A stretch of 64,000 bases of DNA from Diplosphaera chodatii (taxonomy: Eukaryota > Chlorophyta > Trebouxiophyceae > Prasiolales > Stichococcaceae), in contig JAALGY010000031.1 in the NCBI GenBank assembly GCA_032358165.1, positions 2,356,001 to 2,420,000 of the forward strand, read 5' to 3'. The stretch's first letter is position 1; each line of letters opens with the position of its first letter. The translations under genes and the position numbers were made by a program. This document shows positions 24,114 to 33,900 of the stretch, piece after piece. A model generated the notes under the pieces. The model did no database searches, was not told where the DNA came from, and was given only the letters and a program-made list of their open reading frames with translations.

Positions 24114-25722
24114 TCAGTTCCCCGGTATGAGAATGGACATGTGCCCGTCAGCGATGATCTCCTCGAGGTTGAGCTCCTCCACTTCGCCACTGGTATATTG
24201 CACCCTGCGCAACGCAACAGACAGTGGCCATTCACTTGTCAGGTACCGTGGTTGATCAAGACAGGCACGGTTGCCAAAGAAGCGCATGATATCGGCATCA
24301 ACTCTGATAGCAATAGGGGTGGGATGTTGCGCACTTGGCAGTCCTGGCTTTGGGATTGACGCTTTGCACTTCGATGAGGTACCACTTCTTGTCATCCGGC
24401 CAGTAGAGCTGCACGCACAAGCCACACATTGATCAATCTCAGCAGGTGCCATGCCGGCGTGCAAATCTGTTACATGTTGGTCACTAGCATTAGCTGCGCA
24501 TCAGGATTGCTCCAGAACAGCAGCACGCGCTGGCTTTGACGCTGGCAAAAGGGTCCTCAGCATGCGGGCACAGCGGACGCACCTCTGCGCGCCGCCCCTT
24601 CAGGTTCACGCTGATGTCTGACTGGGTGGCCAGCCGCCCGCTGGCCAGCGGCGCCTCGCTCGACTGCGCCACCCCCGTCATCTGCTCCTGTATTGCAACC
24701 AGCGACCCTCCTTTCAGCACACTGCACAGACGGACAGCACATGCCCAGTGCGAGCTCCACCAATTGAATATGAAACCTTGATCACAACCGCTCGTGGGCC
24801 GGGGGGGTAAAGCAGCGCACTGGCTCCTGGCGGTTGCGGCCCATGCCGCCGACGCCGCCTCGACTGGCCTGGCCCATGACGATCTCGAACAGCGTCGGGC
24901 CCTGGTTGATCGTCTTGAACAGGCGAGCCCGCCCTGCGGCGTCGAGACGTGCACCTGCACAGGGCGACGGGTGAGGGTGGAAAACTCACAGCCCCTTCAA
25001 CACACAGGTGAACAGCATATAGCAGCGTCTGCTGCAGCGATATTTATCTAGTACAGCGTGCTTCCAGCCCCACCATAGTAGAAGGCCACACTCAGCAGCC
25101 AGGCGTCGGAGTGCACCGCCACCAGTGCCAGCCAGTCGCGCTGCTGCATGCCATTGCGGGCGAAGTTGATGCCGAGGCAGGGCTCCGGCAGCTCCGCCGG
25201 CACCTCCTCCGCTGGCAGGTCCACTGCCCAGGAGCCGTCCGACTCACCTGGGATGATACAGAATCCGAGACGCGTTCAGGAGTGAAGTCAGACCAGCTGA
25301 CAGGCAGGGTAGCGCAGGGGCAGCTATCGGCTGGAGGACGCCGCAGCAAGTGGAAGCGACCGGACGTACACAACCCGCCCATCGGCGCAAGAAGATGCGG
25401 TGCACAATCAAGGGCATCGCGCACCGTAAAGGCACAGATTCTCGCGCTCCGGATCGCATTGGTCGTAGAGCTCGTCCACCTCTGCAGAGCACCACACGAC
25501 CCTGAGGACCCGCGCACGCCGCGCGTGCAACTTCATGTCATGATCGTCTCTCTTTGCACGCAATCCTTCATGAGTGAACGGTGCAGCGAGCGGCTGCGAG
25601 GCGGCTCGGGCAGCGGGATGGGGCGGGTGCGACAGATCACCTTCTGTGAGTGCACGGAGCAGCCCCCTGAAGCGATTTTGATAGTCTGCATAGATCTGAT
25701 CCGCAGTGCGCGGATGGTCCAT
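24114..25722 (-). CDS. Alfin-like N-terminal domain (DUF3594) fused to a C-terminal Tudor-like module
   Basis: Chromatin-type protein. Exon 1 [20 protein letters not shown] (ATG at 25722); [20 protein letters not shown] (about 25440); [20 protein letters not shown], then [20 protein letters not shown] and [17 protein letters not shown] (about 25075-25250); [20 protein letters not shown] and TLFEIVMGQ (about 24860-24960). These match the whole Alfin-like N-terminal domain ([59 protein letters not shown]). All four junctions are phase 1 and keep frame. Alfin-like proteins normally end in a PHD finger that reads H3K4me3. Here the linker ([20 protein letters not shown]) leads into [47 protein letters not shown] and ILIPGN with TGA at 24114-24116. 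That is a short Tudor-like fold, and no PHD Cys/His residues are present. The protein is about 240 residues. Confidence 0.85.
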
Positions 25723-26368
25723 GCCCCGGCCGTCCGCGCCAAGGCGGAGTAGCTGGGCCGTGCCTCTCTGACAAGAACTCCGACACCGGCGGACGCCGCG
25801 GTTGTGGCTGCCAAGCTACCGGCAGTACTGGACGGAACGCTCAATGATGAGCCCTTGAGCCAGCTTTCAGTAGCACGCCTGGGTCTGGTCTTGCATGTCC
25901 GAGGCCGCTGCGGCTGGGGATGCACACAGCACCTACAGCGCCGCTGATCGGGCGACAGACGATGTCTGCCTATACGAGCCTTGATGTAGCCTTGCGAGAT
26001 ATGCAACTTACGATGATAGCTGCATCAGCGTGGCGCTCAAATGTGGCATGTGCCGACAGTGGCACTTTGCAGGTGGCACTCCCGTGCGTGAGGCATGCTG
26101 TGCTGTAAGACCCTGGTGCAGTCGGTCATGAACTCATGCGCCATTGCAGCAAAGAGTGTAGCGTCCACACTAGTTGCCAGGGTATCGCTGGCCAGGCGTG
26201 TAAGACACGCGGAGCAGCTGTCCACGAAGACAAGACAGAACAGGCTACTGCTGCAGCTTCTGGTGCCGCATTGTGCCGCACAAGACTGTGCTTGCGGTGG
26301 AACAGCGTGTATCTGGGCACCCTCCAATCCGACAAGGACTATCCACAGAGCTCAGCACACACCTTGTG
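25723..26368. promoter_or_regulatory. Bidirectional promoter region between Alfin-Tudor and BOLA3 genes
   Basis: 646 bases between divergent start codons. Open frames here have no conserved motifs. It must hold both promoters. Confidence 0.45.
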
Positions 26369-26883
26369 ATGTCTCTCACGAGCCTGAGGAGGCAGGCAGT
26401 GGGCTTGGCATGTCGCATGCAGCAGGGGTGCCGTCATGAGCCAGCATGGCGCAGCATCGCGGGGAGACTGTCAACAACATCGGCAGGCGACACTTCAGCA
26501 CAGCGGGAGCAGGAGATCGCAGACCTGCTACGATCCAGGATGCCAGGCACCCAAGCAGTGCGGGTGCTGGACACCAGCGGCGGTTGCGGCTCGATGTATC
26601 GCATCGAGATCGTTGCCGAGGAGTTTAAGTAAGCTGCCTCGTGGCGTCCGCTGCAGTGGTCCACCACCGGAGTCATGTGTCACAGAGTATCTTTTGTATT
26701 AAGCATACTCCAGCCTGGTCCCTAAGTTGCGTGCAGGTGTGTCAGGTCTGTCGTAGCTCACTGGCAAGCATGCTGACCTGCAGGGGCCAGAGCATCGTGA
26801 AACAGCATCAGCTCGTGACAAAGGCCCTTGAGGACGAGATACCCAAGTGGCACGGCTTTGTGCTGGACACCAAGCCGTCATGA
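26369..26883 (+). CDS. BOLA3: Mitochondrial BolA-like protein 3
   Basis: BOLA3 works with NFU1 and GLRX5 in late transfer of [4Fe-4S] clusters to mitochondrial targets such as lipoate synthase and complex II. Exon 1 (26369-26628) encodes a basic leader (MSLTSLRRQAVGLACRMQQG) and then the BolA domain: QEIADLLRSRMPGTQAVRV, DTSGGCGSMYRIEIVAEEF. The intron at 26629 starts GTAAGC and ends CAG at 26783. Exon 2 gives K-GQSIVKQHQLVTKALEDE and IPKWHGFVLDTKPS, with TGA at 26881-26883. GGCGxMYxIxIxSEEF...VxQHQxVxxALxxEI is the BOLA3 signature, including the Cys in GGCG and the conserved His in KQHQ. The leader fits mitochondrial import. It converges with SDHAF1, 161 bases away. Confidence 0.9.
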
Positions 26884-26928
26884 CCCAGCAGCAGGCGGGC
26901 ATGCTTAGGTTGAGCCAGACACCGCTGA

Positions 26929-26933
26929 TTACA
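26929..26933 (-). terminator. TGTAA polyadenylation signal for SDHAF1
   Basis: TGTAA on the minus strand, about 112 bases beyond the SDHAF1 stop at 27045-27047. Confidence 0.4.
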
Positions 26934-27044
26934 TTAGTAGACAACCTTTCATGGAGCTTGTTGGGGCCAGCACAGCGTTGAGAAGAGAACTGAAGAACAT
27001 TGCATTGATCGAGACGTTCCAACAGCGCCAGGGCTGCGGCATGT

Positions 27045-27625
27045 CAGTGCCCCTCCCGAAACTGGACGCCCGTCACGGAGCTCTGCTCCAGCATGTCCAG
27101 CTGCCTCTTCCCCTTCCGCACCAAGTGCTGCACAGGCAACCACCGTAGGTACTGAGCGCGGGGTAAATCCCTCGGTCTGCAAGGCTCTTGCATTAGCAGT
27201 GGACCACATGTGGATGACGCACCTCGATCAGCTGATAGTCCTTCGGGTTGACGTCCCTGTGCCTGTGCAGCAGGAAACCGGTGGTCAGACTGAGATCTGA
27301 CAAGGTTGTAGAGTGCAAACACAGAGGCTGCATTGCAGTGGAGAGCATACGCCCAGCAAGATAGCAATGGTGCCCACCGCTCAAACTCGCCCCGTGCGTA
27401 CGCCGCAATGGGGCCACGCTGCGCTGCAGACTGCTTCCTGGTTTGCCGCAGCACCGTCCTGTAGAACGCCAGCACTTGCCTCTGCAAACAGTGTCACACA
27501 CAGTGAGGACATGCACACCATAGTCATGCGCTCCACGGCGTGCAAGCATGCACAGACAATGGCGCGCCGATGCAGGCCAGCTGTCACACCTGCAGGCCAG
27601 ACACACGCCGAGCGGGTGCTTCCAT
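27045..27625 (-). CDS. SDHAF1: LYR-family succinate dehydrogenase assembly factor 1
   Basis: SDHAF1 is a small mitochondrial LYR protein that recruits Fe-S clusters into SDHB of complex II. The exons join to MEAPARRVSGLQ (ATG 27625; donor CAG|GTGTGA), RQVLAFYRTVLRQTRKQSAA plus IAAYARGEFER (about 27375-27480), HRDVNPKDYQLIE (about 27225-27260), and HLVRKGKRQLDMLEQSSVTG ending VQFREGH and TGA at 27045-27047. QVLxxYRxxLR...EFRxx...xxFxxIEYLxRxGxxQLxxL is the SDHAF1 pattern. The classic LYR is FYR here. The protein is about 85 residues, normal for the family. No cleavable presequence is evident, as in other SDHAF1 proteins. Confidence 0.87.
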
Positions 27626-28308
27626 CAATTTGGCCAGCACATGATCGACGTCGCAGTAGTAAGACACAGCATATGCTGCAGCAGTCACGCGCGAGTGAGC
27701 ATGCAGCCTGGCGTGTAACATTACCCGTGGCTGCATAGTACTTCCTGCTGGCCAGGCCGTGAGCCACATCATGTGCGATTTCTGATCCGATGGTGCAGTT
27801 GTCAGTAGATGTTGCGTTGCAAGCGTGCTGAAGCGTGCGTCATGCGTGGTAATTGATGGTGCAGTTGCCCGAAGTCGCGTGCCCAGCCTTATCACAAGCA
27901 CCAACTGTAAAGCTGTGCAGCAACAGCTCTTTGAGGGTTGTTTGAGCACAATGCATGCGGGGCTGCGGCCCGTCGGCTGCAGCATGCATCAGACAACAGC
28001 CTGCATGCATCAGTGCCCGCGGCTGGCCGCGCATTCGTCAGCTGCACCAGCTCAGTCGCCTGGCAGACTTCAGCGAGCATACCCAGCGGCTTGGCCAGAC
28101 GCCCTACAATTGCAGAGTGCATTCAGCCGGCATAGGCAAGTCTGCAGAAGACGCAGCAAGCCTGCATCACGCGTTGTGCACTGCCAGCGTTGTTGGTGGT
28201 TGACCAATTGACAGCAGGGCGGCAGGGGCTGTAGCAGGCAGCATGCAACATGTGGCTCAGGGACTGCAGCGCATTCGCTGGGCTGTAAACGTTTCGTGTG
28301 TTTGACAG
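27626..28308. promoter_or_regulatory. Divergent 5' region of SDHAF1 and ABCF5
   Basis: About 680 bases that must hold the SDHAF1 promoter and the ABCF5 promoter plus its unrecognised first exon. A frame from about 28005 (MHQCPRLAAHSSAAPAQSPG) has transit-peptide-like composition and could be that exon, but its junction is unproven. Confidence 0.4.
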
Positions 28309-31300
28309 GTCATCATGTCTCGGTGGGGCCAGTGTGCAGCTGTTGCCGCAGCGGCAACAGACTAGGCAGACGCCGGAGCGGCTCCGGTGTGCAGCAGCCG
28401 CCACAGAGGTGCCTCATGATAGCCCACCTCGCGCCTTGTGCCGTCCTGCATGCTCGCGTCGCAAGTTCTTCTTGAACACTTGTGCTGCATATATTGACTG
28501 GCAGCGTCATGCGTCAATCTGCAGGCGCCAGCGGCCGCGCCCAAGGGCAAGGGCAAAGGCGGCAAGAAGGGCAGAAAGGGGGGCGGCGGCAGCGGCAGCG
28601 GCGGCGGCAGCGGTGCAGCTGGCGCCTCGACCATCAGCTCCGGCATCAAGCTGGAGAACATCAGCATCACATTCAAGAACCAGCAAGTGCTCCGCGGCGT
28701 CACGTGGGAAGTGAAGAAGGGAGAACGCGTTGGGCTTGTAGGTGCGTCAACAGGAGCAGTGCAAGTCGTGAGAGGCTACTGGCCATGTACACCTGCAAAC
28801 GAGCAGGGCCGCACAGCCTGGCGCATCTGCAGCTTCAGCCTGCATACGGCTATGCAGTGCTGTGCCTCAAGCCGAACACCATGGTGCCTCAGGTGTGAAC
28901 GGTGCCGGCAAGACGACACAGCTGCAGATCATCACCGGGCAGCTGCAGCCAGATGGCGGCGAGGTCATCAAGGCGCGCGCCAACATGAAGATCGCGCACC
29001 TCACACAGGAGTTCAATGTTGTGCCGACACGCACTGTCAGGTGGGTTGCTCGACGGCTGATTGCAGACATGAGATAGTTTGCAAGTTGTGTGAAGGTCGT
29101 CAGCAAACAATATTTTGGAGTAGCAGTGTTCATTCCGTAATCTTTTGCTGCTGGAGCGCTGCATGCACCAGCCCTCAGCATCCCACAAGCGCGGCCTACT
29201 GCGTGCAGGGAGGAGTTCATGTCAGCGTTCGGGGAGCAGGTGGAGCTGCTGACGCGGCAGGAGGCGCTGCAGAAGCAGCTGGAGAACGTGGGGGAGGACA
29301 TGGAGGCCATGACGCGCATCCTGGACGAGCTGGACAGCCTCAACAGCAAGGTGGGCGGCCGCCGCGCCGTGTGCGCGCCCTCCACGTTGCGGATACACCA
29401 CGACCCTTTACTGGGCTGTGTCGGCACGGTTCTTCGATACGCTCCGGTCGGGGCAGAGAGACTCTCATTACTCAAGGCCTGGCCAGGGCGTGTGCGGTGC
29501 ATGCACTACAGCCATGGGGTGTGGGCGGCATGTCCGTTGCCTGAGGCTTGATGGAGCTGGTCAATCAGTTTCAACAGCCAAGCGAATGGATAGCCCTGAC
29601 TCTGGAAGAGGGCACACCCTGCCAGCGTGTGCTGGCTGCATGCATCTGTGCGGTTGGAGCACGTCAGGCGGCAGGGCGAAGCGCTAAACAGGGGCCAGGG
29701 CTGATGGTGTGCCGCTGACGCCAACAGGCGGTGGACCTGGACGTGGACAAGCTGGACAAGAACATCGACCGCATGATGCCGGAGCTGGGCTTCAGCCCGG
29801 AGGACAACGACCGGCTGGTCGCCTCCTACTCGGGCGGGTGGCAGATGCGCATGTGCCTGGGCAAGATCCTGCTGCAGCAGCCCGACCTGCTGCTGCTGGA
29901 TGAGCCCACCAACCACCTGGACCTGGAGGCCATCGAGTGGCTGGAAGGTGACGCTGGCTGCCCTGCTCTCACTCAGAAACGATCGTCTCCAGATCTGTCC
30001 ATGTGTCTGCTGATTGCCAGGGATGGTATGTGTTCTGCGGAGTCATTCCAAACCCTACTGGATTGTGCTTGATCTGAACGCAGAGAGGCAGTAGGAGCAT
30101 TGGCAGCTGATCAGCAGTGGTTTAAACACAGCATGATCAGCAGTTCTGTACGATGTGCAGGCTACCTGAAGCAGCAGGAGATCCCCATGGTGATCGTCAG
30201 CCATGATCGGGAGTTCCTGGACCAGCTGTGTACCAAGATCGTGCACACCGAGTTTGGCTTGGCGCACACCTTTGCCGGCAACTACACCCGGTTCACGAAC
30301 GCCCGTGAGGAGGCAGTGGCACAGCAATGGGCTGCATGGGAGAAGCAGCAAAAGGAGATCGCACGCCAGGTTGGTATCAACAGCCAGCTACATGCACAGC
30401 GCTGCTGCCAGCTTTGCCGTGCCCCTGCAAGTGCTCGTGCAGGCCTGCAGTCTGCAGCGAGACTTGAGTCATTGTCATTATGCGACACATCAACAGCGGT
30501 CGCGCTATCGCCATTGCTGACGCTCCTGTGCAATGCATTCACAGGAGGAGATGGTGTCCCGCCTGTCAGCGGGCGCTGCCAGCGGTCGTGCTGCCACAGC
30601 GGAGAAGACGTTGGAGAAGCTGAATGCTGAGGGCGTCAAGGTACTCGCTTTGTATGATTGGCCAACTACAGTATGTGAGCTTGCAGCTCACGGTCGTGTA
30701 GTGCAACGCGCCCTCACCACAAGCCGCAACGATTTTACCTGTGCGTTCCTTAGGTGAAGAAGCCTTTCGTGCCCAAGAAGCGCACATTCCAGTTTCCAGC
30801 TGTGGAGCGCATGGGCCAGGTCGCCGTGAAGGTCGAAAACCTTACACATGGGTGGGCCGAGAACTGGGGTTGCTTTGACAGCTGCATTGCAGCAGCCGGC
30901 TCCTTGGGTGCCTTGGGTGCATAGCTTCAAACACAGGCACACAGCTACGCCATCACCAGCTTTCACTGTTGTGGTGCTTGGCGGCGTCTGCCAATTGACA
31001 GCTGTGCTGGGATCCGCACTGGCCTCATCTTGAAACTTGGTGCTTGATGTTGTGCAGGTATCAGGACCGTCAGCTTTTCGACAGCACCAGCCTGGAGATT
31101 GAGCGCGGCGAGCGTGTTGCCCTCATTGGTGCGGCTCATTGTTCGCTGTGCCAGAGGCGGAGCTGCAACGCTTGTCCTGTGACGACCTCACATGAGCAGT
31201 CGTCAGGGCTGTGCACTGCCTGCGCCTGTCTGCCGGCCAGCCAACGGGCGTTCCAAAGTCTGCCGCACCTGGCTGCGCAGGCCCCAACGGCGCGGGCAAG

Positions 31301-33106
31301 AGCACGCTGTTGCGGCTGATCATGGGGCGGGAGCAGCCCATCAATGGCCGCGTGGAGCTGGGCGCCCACGGCATCGTGCCCAACTACTTTGAGCAGAACC
31401 AGGTCCGCTGTCAGCACCGCATGCGCCGTGCTGTGACTGGAGGGCCATCCCCGACTGCGACATGTCATGCAGACCTGCAAGCTCGGAGGCATTCATCTGC
31501 GCGTGCTGGCATGCTAGGAAAACACTGCTTTGCTCGGCACGGGAAGTGGTGTGCCAGAGCTTCAAGAGGCTGCGTACAATGTTGCTCAGTGACCGAGCGC
31601 GACATCACTCGTGGCATGGCTTCCTCAAACAGCGTCCTGATGTGCGCAGGCGGAAGCGCTGGACCCCGAGCTCAGTGCGACGGAGACCTTGGAGCGGGCG
31701 GCGCCAGATGCTGAGCTGCAGGACATCAAGGCTCTTCTCGGCCGCATGCTCTTCTCTGGCCGCGCCGCGCACAAGAAGGTGCTGGTTTTACTGTCTTGTC
31801 CGCTTGATACAGGGATGGTTGAAAACGTGTTACTAGACACAAGGGCTTTTTCGAGTGCTTGAGGTGCAGTCGTTTGCCTACTCAGCATGTACTTAGCATG
31901 TCGAAGCCGTCTAGCACACTATGCACTGCACAGCACGTGAGCACAGCTGCAGGGCCAGCTGGATACACGCCACTTGGCGCCGGCAGCAGCCCCTGACCGC
32001 CGCGACTGACGTGGCTGGCTGCCGGCGGGCTGCAGGTGTCGGTGCTGAGCGGCGGGGAGAAGGCGCGCCTGGCGCTGGCTAAGTTCATGCTCACCCGTGG
32101 CAGTCTGCTGGTGAACTATTTGGATCATAACTCTCTGAATGATCAAGTTGTGCCAGGCTTGTGATGCCATCTAGACCTGCTACACGTTCCCTGATAGCCT
32201 CTTTTCCCCTGCAGTGAATGTGCATGCCTCTAGCCAGAGACCTGAACATTTGTTTCGTGTCACTCAGGTGCTGGACGAGCCGACGAACCACCTGGACATC
32301 CCGTCCAAGGAGACCCTGGAGGAGGCGCTGCGCGAGTTCCAGGGCTCGGTCATCGCCGTGTCGCATGACCGCTACTTCCTGAAACAGATTGCCACCCGCA
32401 TCGTCGCGGTGAGCGCGGCTGCCAAAGCCTTTGACTACTCTATCAACTCAAAGGAGGATGCCACACCGTGTTGCTGTATTTGTATTGCGTGCTGAGCGCT
32501 TGCTTGCTCCAGATTCAGATGCACCGCAGCTGCGGCCAGGTCTACGCACACCTCGGCCGTCCTCACAGCATTGCCCCGCCTGCAAACGATTTCCGAAGTT
32601 TGCGACATCGCCAACAGGTGGAAGACGCAAAGCTGCGGGACTACGAGGGCAACTACGAGGAGTTCCTGGAGAAGAACGAGGAGGAGGCCGAGGTCATGGC
32701 TGCCAAGGAGGAGAAGAGCCGAGCCATCGAAAAGGATAACATCAAAGCCAAGTCCAAGATGAGCAAGGTGCGCTCACAGCAGTGGCCTCGGCATTCGCAG
32801 TGCTTCAGGAACCATGCCACTTCTATGGAGCGCCTGTCAGTCCTCCCTTATATCTGTTCTTGTTCCTAACTAGGAGGTTCGATGAGCCATGTATGGCATG
32901 CTGCAGGCTGAGAAGCTGCGCATTAAGAAGCAGAAGGCGAAGGCCTTCACCGACAACAAGAACGCTGGCAAGGTGACTTGTTGTGCTGGCTAACGTTCGC
33001 TCCTGTCATCATGGTCGTGCAGTGACAATCAATACAAAGTAAGGTCACGCATGCCAACCTAACCCCCGCATTGCAGGTTGCCAAGAATGCCAAGCGGTGG
33101 AACTGA
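28309..33106 (+). CDS. ABCF5: ABC-F protein, plastid-type ABCF5 (GCN5-like)
   Basis: ABC-F ATPases have two ATP-binding cassettes and no membrane domain. They act on ribosomes. An upstream exon (28309 to about 28409) reads like a chloroplast transit region ([20 protein letters not shown]). A basic [20 protein letters not shown] exon follows at 28531. Cassette 1: [20 protein letters not shown], Walker A VNGAGKTT (about 28895), signature SYSGGWQMR (about 29826), Walker [13 protein letters not shown] (about 29890), switch [13 protein letters not shown] (about 30190). The interdomain linker follows. Cassette 2: [14 protein letters not shown] (31057), [13 protein letters not shown] (about 31279), [18 protein letters not shown] (32038), [20 protein letters not shown] (32271), [10 protein letters not shown]. 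The tail is basic and ends [11 protein letters not shown] at 33104-33106. The Arabidopsis ABCF5 tail likewise ends KNSKRWN, which separates it from other ABC-F groups. About sixteen exons. The true ATG is not resolved. Confidence 0.93.
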
Positions 33107-33900
33107 TGTGCGCGATAGGTATTCAACATGGAGTGAGGAAGGTGGCCATTGCTCGCGCACGCTTGTGCGAACGTGCTACTACACCTGTGTTTGCGGCTTC
33201 ACGGAGCGGATTTGAACCCTGTACCAATATCTGGTTTGTGATGGTGGCCGATGTATGCACTGTTTTTGGGCGTGTGTGGGGGCCTGTGGCCATATTGTGG
33301 GCAGCGCGGGGTTCGGCACCATCGAGCGCAGATCATGAACTTTGCTGGACTGCATGGTGTGAAATTGCTTTGTACACAGCCAATTCTGAGATACCGCATG
33401 GATGCTTCGCCCTGCCTAAACTCAGAGAGTTGCCCCCCAATTGCCAGTTCGCTGTGGCTTCTGCCATGACTCATGATCACGTGCTGGCCGGCCGGCACTG
33501 CCAATATTTGCGTGTGACTTCCAGGCGAGCAGACGCTTCGTGCACATGATGAAGTGATCCAAAGCACCAAGTCATTATCCACGCATCGACTCCGCCTCAT
33601 CTGCGTGCCCGGCCTGTCATCGCGCTTCGTGTGTGCTGAGACTAAATGATGCGCATGCAACTCGCAATTGCAGCTATTGTCGGCGTGTGGTTGTTTTCAT
33701 CGCCTTTCGCGCACGGCGTTGATCATGTTTCAACGACAGCCCCAGGATCGCGGGGCCTCTGACACAGAGGTCACCAGTGAGAGTGGCGTCCCAGTGCATG
33801 GCGCTTGTCGCCACTGATATTTCTTGCGGTTTTGGACAACTTCGCAGCCAAACACACAGAGTACCTTTCAGAGACTGACATCAGCACGCAGCAGGCAGCA
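33107..33900. other. Intergenic region between ABCF5 and MRS2-type genes
   Basis: 794 bases between two plus-strand genes. It should hold the ABCF5 3' UTR and the MRS2 promoter and 5' UTR. Open frames present (for example 33097-33549) show no conserved motif. Confidence 0.5.
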
